Shown here in pieces: positions 58,849 to 64,000 of a stretch of DNA of 64,000 bases. Both the position numbers and the translations under genes were made by a program. The notes beneath the pieces were generated by a model. The model was not told the DNA's origin. It made no database searches and saw nothing but the letters and a program-made list of their open reading frames with translations. Source of the stretch: Winogradskyella ouciana (GTDB lineage: Bacteria > Bacteroidota > Bacteroidia > Flavobacteriales > Flavobacteriaceae). The stretch spans positions 310,001 to 374,000 of the forward strand of contig NZ_WJYA01000004.1 in NCBI RefSeq assembly GCF_009709615.1, written 5' to 3'. Within the stretch, counting starts at the first letter, position 1; each line of letters starts with the position of its first letter.

Positions 58849-61248
58849 TTGCTTACTTTATACAACTACAGTTTGGACATTAATGACAACATAGAATCAC
58901 CTTTTGTTTTAAAGGTTAGTTTCAATAAATTATTAAATCAGTACGAAGAATTAATTAAGACTGATAACGATTTTATTGCTTCTAATGCACGTCGTGTACT
59001 CAAAATAGCAGAAGAAAACCCAATACTAAGAGAAGGGTTTAGTGATTTCTCGGTATTTGTAGATTTAGAAAAGGAAATAGAGGGAATTCTACAAGACACT
59101 TTCAGTCCTATACTTACAAAAAACGAAATAAAAACGGCATCGGTACCATTTCACAATTTTACATTTAATGCTTCAGAACGTTTTAAATCCATCTTAAAAA
59201 CGGCAGGTGAAGATTTTGAATTAGAGATGAAAAACATGCCAGAGGATCAAACCTATATAATTGCATGTACCATCATTCTAAACTTTTGCTATGGTTATAA
59301 CCTTAATTTTAAACGTCCGTTTTTTTATGAGATTCCAGATGCACATGGTATAAAACGCTATTATAAGATACTGTATAATGCAGACTTTACTGAAATTGTT
59401 CCTAATGAAGATGCTCCTAATATAACAGATAAAGATTATGAGGAACTGTTAGATAACTTTGAAAATATAGAGCTTTGGAAAGAAAAATTTCCACCAAACA
59501 GTTATACGTTTAAAGGTTTTGTGATTTCAAATATTTTTGATGTTACTGATGATCAATCCATTTCAAACATTAAATCTTCTTTGATAGGTGAAGATAAACG
59601 GAAGGATGAAAGTTTTATGAAGGGCTTCTATGAAATTTTCCGTTCACTATTTGGCTTAAAGAATTTAGAAGTGGGTTTTTCCATTTATAATGAAGTAGAA
59701 AACACTTTTGAGCGCGTATATGGTGTAGGGATGAATAGTTTTTTATTAAATGAGTCTGAAAGTAAGCCTTGTTCTGATGCTTTATGCTATTGGTCCTATA
59801 ATAGACTAATGAAAGAAAACGCATTTTTTTCGGTATCAGATGTGGATCGCATCTTTAAACAATCTAAAGGTAAGGCACCACATGTTAAGGAATTGTATAA
59901 CCAAGGATTTAAGAGTGCTATTTTTGCTCCTATTGCAAATGACGATGGTCTTATGGGAATTTTAGAAATAGTATCTAAAACACCAAAGACTTTAAATAGT
60001 ATAAATGCCAATAAGTTGGTAGATGTTATGCCTTTTATTGTATCTGCAGTAGAACGTTCTAAAAATGCGGAAGCAAACTTAATAGAGGCAATCATACAAA
60101 AGGAATGTACATCGATTCACTCTAGCGTGCACTGGAAATTCGTTCAAGAGGCCAGACACTATATTAAAACTGAGTTTAATACAGGCGAGTCTCCGACCTT
60201 TAGAAAAATTGCCTTTGAGAATGTCTATCCATTATTTGGACAAATTGATGTTAAGGGCTCATCTAATGCTAGAAACGAAGCGACACAAAAGGACTTGTCA
60301 CTACAGCTTAACTTGGCAGATAAGATTTTAGAGAAAAGTTTAGAAGAGCAAAGTTTGCCTATTTATGAGCAGATAAAATTTCAAATAACTGAGTTCCTTT
60401 CACAATTAAAAGAGAATTTTAAGGTGGATAGTGAGCATGCTATTTCTGTATTCTTAACTACTGAAGTAAAACCTATTTTTAAACTAATAGCTCAAACACA
60501 AAAAGCACTAAGACCAGATATTGAGGATTATTTTAGTAAAATAGATGAAGACCTAGGAGTTATCTATTTTTACAGAAAACATTACGATGATACGGTAAAA
60601 CTAATTAACACCAATATGTCATCTTTGATTGATGAGAAACAAATTGAAGCTCAGAAAATGTATCCACATTTTTTTGAGCGCTTTAAGACAGATGGTGTTG
60701 AGCATAATATGTATATAGGTGAATCCATTACAAAGCAAGATAGCTTTAACATGATTTACCTCTACAACTTAAGATTATGGCAATTGCAGGTAATGTGCGA
60801 AATGGAAAATGAATATTACCAAAACCAACACGAGTACCCAATTGGTTTGGATGTAGCTTCTATGATATTGGTATTTAACCAACCTTTGTCTATACGTTTT
60901 AGAATGGACGAAAAACGTTTCGATGTGGATGGTACGTACAATGCGCGTTACGAAGTGGTTAAAAAACGTGTTGATAAAGCATTTATAAAAGGTACCGAGG
61001 AACGAATCACAAAAAAAGGCAAACTCACTATTGTTTACTCACAAAAAGAAGATGAAGAAGAGTATGTTAGATATATAAGATTCCTTCAATCCAAGAACGT
61101 TTTAGATAAAGATTTAGAAATCCTAGAACTTGAAGATTTACAAGGTGTAACAGGCCTTAAGGCATTGCGCACCAGTATTCTTTACCATAATGAAAATGAT
61201 AAGAACTTCTACACTTATGATGATTTAATGGAAACGATTAAATCCTAA
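58849..61248 (+). CDS. Large GAF-domain protein, unknown function
   Basis: The 799-residue soluble protein has no signal or membrane segment. A GAF domain lies near residues 260-410 (FYEIFRSLFGLKNLEVGFSI, KSAIFAPIANDDGLMGILEI). The N-terminal 250 residues are mostly helical, with HNFTFNASERFKSILKTAG. The C-terminal half (420-799) has helical and mixed parts ending DDLMETIKS and no enzyme motif that I can name. No start is certain: TTG at 58849 lies inside a -7-like box TAACTTTG (58844-58851), and an in-frame TTG at 58873 is an alternative; there is no early ATG. It runs into the convergent HD-PycTM gene with an 11-base overlap. Confidence 0.82.
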   Translation: MLTLYNYSLDINDNIESPFVLKVSFNKLLNQYEELIKTDNDFIASNARRVLKIAEENPILREGFSDFSVFVDLEKEIEGILQDTFSPILTKNEIKTASVPFHNFTFNASERFKSILKTAGEDFELEMKNMPEDQTYIIACTIILNFCYGYNLNFKRPFFYEIPDAHGIKRYYKILYNADFTEIVPNEDAPNITDKDYEELLDNFENIELWKEKFPPNSYTFKGFVISNIFDVTDDQSISNIKSSLIGEDKRKDESFMKGFYEIFRSLFGLKNLEVGFSIYNEVENTFERVYGVGMNSFLLNESESKPCSDALCYWSYNRLMKENAFFSVSDVDRIFKQSKGKAPHVKELYNQGFKSAIFAPIANDDGLMGILEIVSKTPKTLNSINANKLVDVMPFIVSAVERSKNAEANLIEAIIQKECTSIHSSVHWKFVQEARHYIKTEFNTGESPTFRKIAFENVYPLFGQIDVKGSSNARNEATQKDLSLQLNLADKILEKSLEEQSLPIYEQIKFQITEFLSQLKENFKVDSEHAISVFLTTEVKPIFKLIAQTQKALRPDIEDYFSKIDEDLGVIYFYRKHYDDTVKLINTNMSSLIDEKQIEAQKMYPHFFERFKTDGVEHNMYIGESITKQDSFNMIYLYNLRLWQLQVMCEMENEYYQNQHEYPIGLDVASMILVFNQPLSIRFRMDEKRFDVDGTYNARYEVVKKRVDKAFIKGTEERITKKGKLTIVYSQKEDEEEYVRYIRFLQSKNVLDKDLEILELEDLQGVTGLKALRTSILYHNENDKNFYTYDDLMETIKS

Positions 61249-62518
61249 AATTTGCAGTCTTATTTTTACTAATACCTTCAAATATCATTGAGGTATTGGT
61301 ATTGGTTTCAGGCAAAACATCCTTTAAATCAACACCTGGATTTTTCTTAACAGCTATACCAAATGCAATAAGAGAAATAATAATCCCTGTCATAAAGACG
61401 GTATAGGTAATTCGTAACAATCTGTATTTACGTTCTAATACCACACCTAAAAAATAGAGATCTTTTGTAAGTGCTTTATAAATGTAATCTTTGTCCTCTA
61501 ACATTTCTTTAATGGCCCATTCGTAATCGTCCATGCTCATTTTGTGGAAATTCCCAAAAAAACTCAAATTCACTTTTTGATTTTTTACGTCTTCCTTTGT
61601 GAATTCACCACTCGTTACATTTGGACGTGTTGCTATTATAGATAAAACCATAGATGTTACACAGAATAGAGTGAATATTACTGTTGGCCAGGTTAAATAA
61701 GGATTTGTATCTAACTTAGAGATTAGGTTGGCAAGTACAACAGAAATAATAATGGCATTAACCGATAATAAAATATTGGCTTTTGTATCTGCAATATCAC
61801 TTAATTTAATATGGTTTCGTAATGCTACTCTATAAAACGTCTGAACACCTCTAGATGGGCTTTCGTTTTTGTACTGCGCTTTGTATTTAGCCTTAATCTC
61901 TTCTTTCTTGTATTTGCGCTTTTGTTTCTTTTTCGCCTTCATTAACTTAGAAAGATTTTTCGCTTTTCTAGGATCCCATTCCTTCAAAGCATAATCTGTG
62001 TAATATTGATGGCTTTTTGCAAGTACTCTAATATTTTCATCACGCCATTCTGTTGAAGAGTAGTGCTTAACACCTCTCATTTCTAATTCTTTACGTAGGA
62101 ATTCGCTTGCTTCCTCAAAATATTTTTTACCAAAGTGAGAGGCATCAGCATCTCTAATAATTTTGCCTAACTTGGTCTTTGGTGGCTCTTTAAATTTTGT
62201 TTCCATGATGCACTCATTAACACCATCGATGAGGTCTTGGTCTGCATCCTGTTCTTTAAGAAACTTGGTGGCAATTTCAACACTTTTTTCTTCATGCTCA
62301 TCTGCACTCTTAGTGTATCCCGTATCATGTAATAAAGCAGCTATTTCAAGAATTTCAGTCTCTTTGTCAGATACTTCAGTGTTTTCAATGATTTCCCGGG
62401 TACTCCTTAAAACGCGTTCAGTATGCGTATAGTTATGGTATAAGAAAGAATTTGGCAGCTCTTGTTTTAAAAGATTAAATACAAATTCTTGAGTCTTTTC
62501 TACTAGGGATTTTGCCAT
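61238..62518 (-). CDS. HD-domain protein fused to a PycTM-type (Pycsar effector) membrane domain
   Basis: The 426-residue protein has an N-terminal HD phosphohydrolase domain with metal ligands H32 (YHNYTHTERVL), H64-D65 (AALLHDTGYT) and D123 (RDADASHFG). A strongly basic linker follows (184-215). From about 226 the sequence has TFYRVALRNHIKLSDIADTK and ANILLSVNAIIISVVLANLI, the core motif of the PycTM effector family, with further helices at 278-297 and near 375-395. In Pycsar defence a cyclase makes cCMP or cUMP, which triggers PycTM to damage the membrane. Here the effector carries its own possible phosphodiesterase and no cyclase is adjacent. It may be a self-limiting effector or a housekeeping regulator. 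Confidence 0.87.
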   Translation of the reverse strand: MAKSLVEKTQEFVFNLLKQELPNSFLYHNYTHTERVLRSTREIIENTEVSDKETEILEIAALLHDTGYTKSADEHEEKSVEIATKFLKEQDADQDLIDGVNECIMETKFKEPPKTKLGKIIRDADASHFGKKYFEEASEFLRKELEMRGVKHYSSTEWRDENIRVLAKSHQYYTDYALKEWDPRKAKNLSKLMKAKKKQKRKYKKEEIKAKYKAQYKNESPSRGVQTFYRVALRNHIKLSDIADTKANILLSVNAIIISVVLANLISKLDTNPYLTWPTVIFTLFCVTSMVLSIIATRPNVTSGEFTKEDVKNQKVNLSFFGNFHKMSMDDYEWAIKEMLEDKDYIYKALTKDLYFLGVVLERKYRLLRITYTVFMTGIIISLIAFGIAVKKNPGVDLKDVLPETNTNTSMIFEGISKNKTANFRI

Positions 62519-62692
62519 GCTAAATGAGTTTATTTGAACAATGTGAATTTACAAAAAAATAAACGAGTTAATATTTAAAATTATTAAATGAGTTACAATC
62601 TAAATCTATTTTTATAGTAATTAAGGTTGTTAAATGATTAAATTAGTTACTTAAATAAATCAAAGCTTAGAAATTTAAGCAAACACCATATT

Positions 62693-64000
62693 GTGCAGCT
62701 GAAAATTAAAGACTCATTTAATAAGGAATTACCGTCAGATTCAAACCTTGAGAATACAAGACGGCAAGTATTTAATGCAGCACATTCTTATGTTATACCA
62801 AAGGTTCCGTCTAACCCAAAATTAGTTCATGCCTCAGAAGAAATGGCGTCTAATTTAGGCATAGGAGTTGAGGAATTAAAATCAAAAGAGTTTTTAGAAG
62901 TGTTTTCAGGAGCAAAAGTTTACCCAAAAACTAAACCGTATGCTATGGCTTACGCTGGACATCAGTTTGGGAATTGGGCTGGGCAATTAGGAGACGGTAG
63001 AGCCATAAATTTATTTGAGATAGTTAATAACGAAACACGGTGGGCTTTACAGCTCAAAGGCGCTGGTGAAACTCCCTACTCTAGACAAGGCGATGGGTTG
63101 GCAGTACTGAGGTCATCAATAAGAGAATATCTGTGCAGTGAAGCCATGCACCATCTAGGTGTACCAACAACCAGAGCATTGAGTCTAATGTCATCAGGTG
63201 ATGATGTATTGAGAGATATGCTCTATGATGGTAATGCTGAGTACGAAAGAGGAGCTATTGTATGTCGCGTGGCACCAACTTTTATCCGCTTTGGTAATTT
63301 TGAGTTATTTGCCTCAAGACAAGACACTAAAAACCTAAAAATACTGGCAGACTATACCATCAAATATTTTTATCCTGAACTGGGAAAACCTTCAAAAGAA
63401 ACTTATATAAAGTTTTTTGGAGAGGTTGCCGACAGAACTTTAGACATGATTATCCACTGGCAACGTGTAGGTTTTGTTCATGGAGTGATGAACACAGATA
63501 ACATGTCAATTTTGGGATTGACCATAGATTATGGTCCTTATGGTTGGTTAGAGGGTTTTGATTTTGGTTGGACGCCAAACACTACCGACAGTCAAAACAA
63601 CCGTTATCGCTTCGGTAACCAGCCTAATATTGCACTTTGGAATTTGTTGCAACTTGCTAATGCACTTTATCCTTTGGTAGAAGAAGCCTCTCCTTTCGAA
63701 GAGATTTTAAATCAATACAAAACGAATTTTGAAAGTAGGTCATTGGATATGATGCGATCTAAATTAGGCTTGCAAAAAAAAGAAGACAATGATCTAAAAT
63801 TGATTAACAATTTAGAGGATTGTTTATTAAGTTCTGAAACCGATATGACCATCTTCTTTAGGCTACTATCCGATTATAAAAAAGGAAAAGTTGAAAATGC
63901 ATTAGGCACTATTGAAAAAGCATTTTATAAACCCGAACAGATTAAGGGTGATATATTAAAACAATGGAAAGGATGGTTTAAAGCTTACGACCAAAGATTA
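62693..64000 (+). CDS. selO: Protein adenylyltransferase SelO, 3' truncated by window edge
   Basis: The frame is open from GTG 62693 to the last base (436 codons), so the C-terminus is outside the window. The start fits the family opening (QLKIKDSFNKELPSDSNLEN). SelO motifs are YAGHQFGNWAGQLGDGRAIN, LQLKGAGETPYSRQGDG, REYLCSEAMHHLGVPTTRAL, RVAPTFIRFGNFEL and VHGVMNTDNMSILGLTIDYG. SelO is a pseudokinase-fold enzyme that transfers AMP to protein Ser/Thr/Tyr and is linked to redox stress response. It is divergent from the HD-PycTM gene; the 174-base gap holds copies of a TAAAYGAGTTA motif. Confidence 0.95.
   Translation, partial: MQLKIKDSFNKELPSDSNLENTRRQVFNAAHSYVIPKVPSNPKLVHASEEMASNLGIGVEELKSKEFLEVFSGAKVYPKTKPYAMAYAGHQFGNWAGQLGDGRAINLFEIVNNETRWALQLKGAGETPYSRQGDGLAVLRSSIREYLCSEAMHHLGVPTTRALSLMSSGDDVLRDMLYDGNAEYERGAIVCRVAPTFIRFGNFELFASRQDTKNLKILADYTIKYFYPELGKPSKETYIKFFGEVADRTLDMIIHWQRVGFVHGVMNTDNMSILGLTIDYGPYGWLEGFDFGWTPNTTDSQNNRYRFGNQPNIALWNLLQLANALYPLVEEASPFEEILNQYKTNFESRSLDMMRSKLGLQKKEDNDLKLINNLEDCLLSSETDMTIFFRLLSDYKKGKVENALGTIEKAFYKPEQIKGDILKQWKGWFKAYDQRL

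Overview
The window is chromosomal DNA of a marine-type member of the Flavobacteriaceae (Bacteroidota). The signs are low G+C content, SusC/SusD pairs, secreted enzymes with C-terminal type IX secretion (T9SS) sorting domains ending in a PNP-type motif, TAnnTTTG promoter boxes, lipoproteins with short S-C lipoboxes, and BlaI/M56 pairs fused to TonB-like modules. The genus cannot be fixed from the sequence alone. No gap between genes exceeds 300 bases. I see no rRNA, CRISPR array, prophage or insertion sequence.

Positions 1-23 kb are mostly housekeeping and envelope genes. They hold a truncated TPR histidine kinase with its response regulator, a DUF456 protein, a BlaI/BlaR1-like pair with a 34-bp palindromic operator and a related lipoprotein, a Bax-inhibitor-like protein, a glycosyltransferase/flippase-like pair, ruvC, hemW, a cyclase-family hydrolase and several small proteins (DUF4230, MmcQ/YjbR, PhnA, DUF1272, STAS). 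A 46-residue membrane protein, a SnoaL-like lipoprotein, DUF4407, a second BlaI/BlaR1-like pair, an M28 peptidase and an M20 dipeptidase follow. Several gaps here carry short dispersed repeats, and one such repeat supplies the end of ruvC and the start of hemW.

After a tRNA-Leu at 23.1 kb, 23.2-32.6 kb is a galactan/galactose locus. A GH53 endo-galactanase lipoprotein and a GH2 beta-galactosidase are divergent from GntR regulator - aldose 1-epimerase - sodium/sugar symporter - galK - galT. The secreted enzymes would free galactose from beta-1,4-galactan, and the second operon would import it and feed it into the Leloir pathway. No SusC/SusD pair and no galE lie here.

A shared bidirectional terminator separates this from a starch/alpha-glucan utilization locus at 32.7-58.8 kb. 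On the minus strand are susC, susD, a SusE-like protein with three near-identical repeats and a T9SS-exported GH13 amylase. On the plus strand are a LacI regulator and then a tightly packed operon of about 15.7 kb: MFS sugar transporter, beta-phosphoglucomutase, GH65 phosphorylase, GH13, esterase, GH31, GH13, GH13, GH97 and a small secreted protein. The proposed flow is surface amylolysis and SusCD uptake, periplasmic debranching and trimming by the lipoprotein or secreted enzymes, MFS import of maltose, then phosphorolysis by GH65 and conversion of beta-glucose-1-phosphate by beta-PGM.

The last 5 kb hold a large GAF-domain protein, a convergent HD-domain protein fused to a PycTM-type (Pycsar effector) membrane domain, and the start of selO running off the right edge. 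The HD-PycTM fusion with its GAF neighbour is the most likely place for an undescribed signalling or defence function. Other items of note are the tripled Cys-pair module around the first BlaR1-like protein, the repeat-derived coding sequence between ruvC and hemW, and an apparently leaderless GntR gene.
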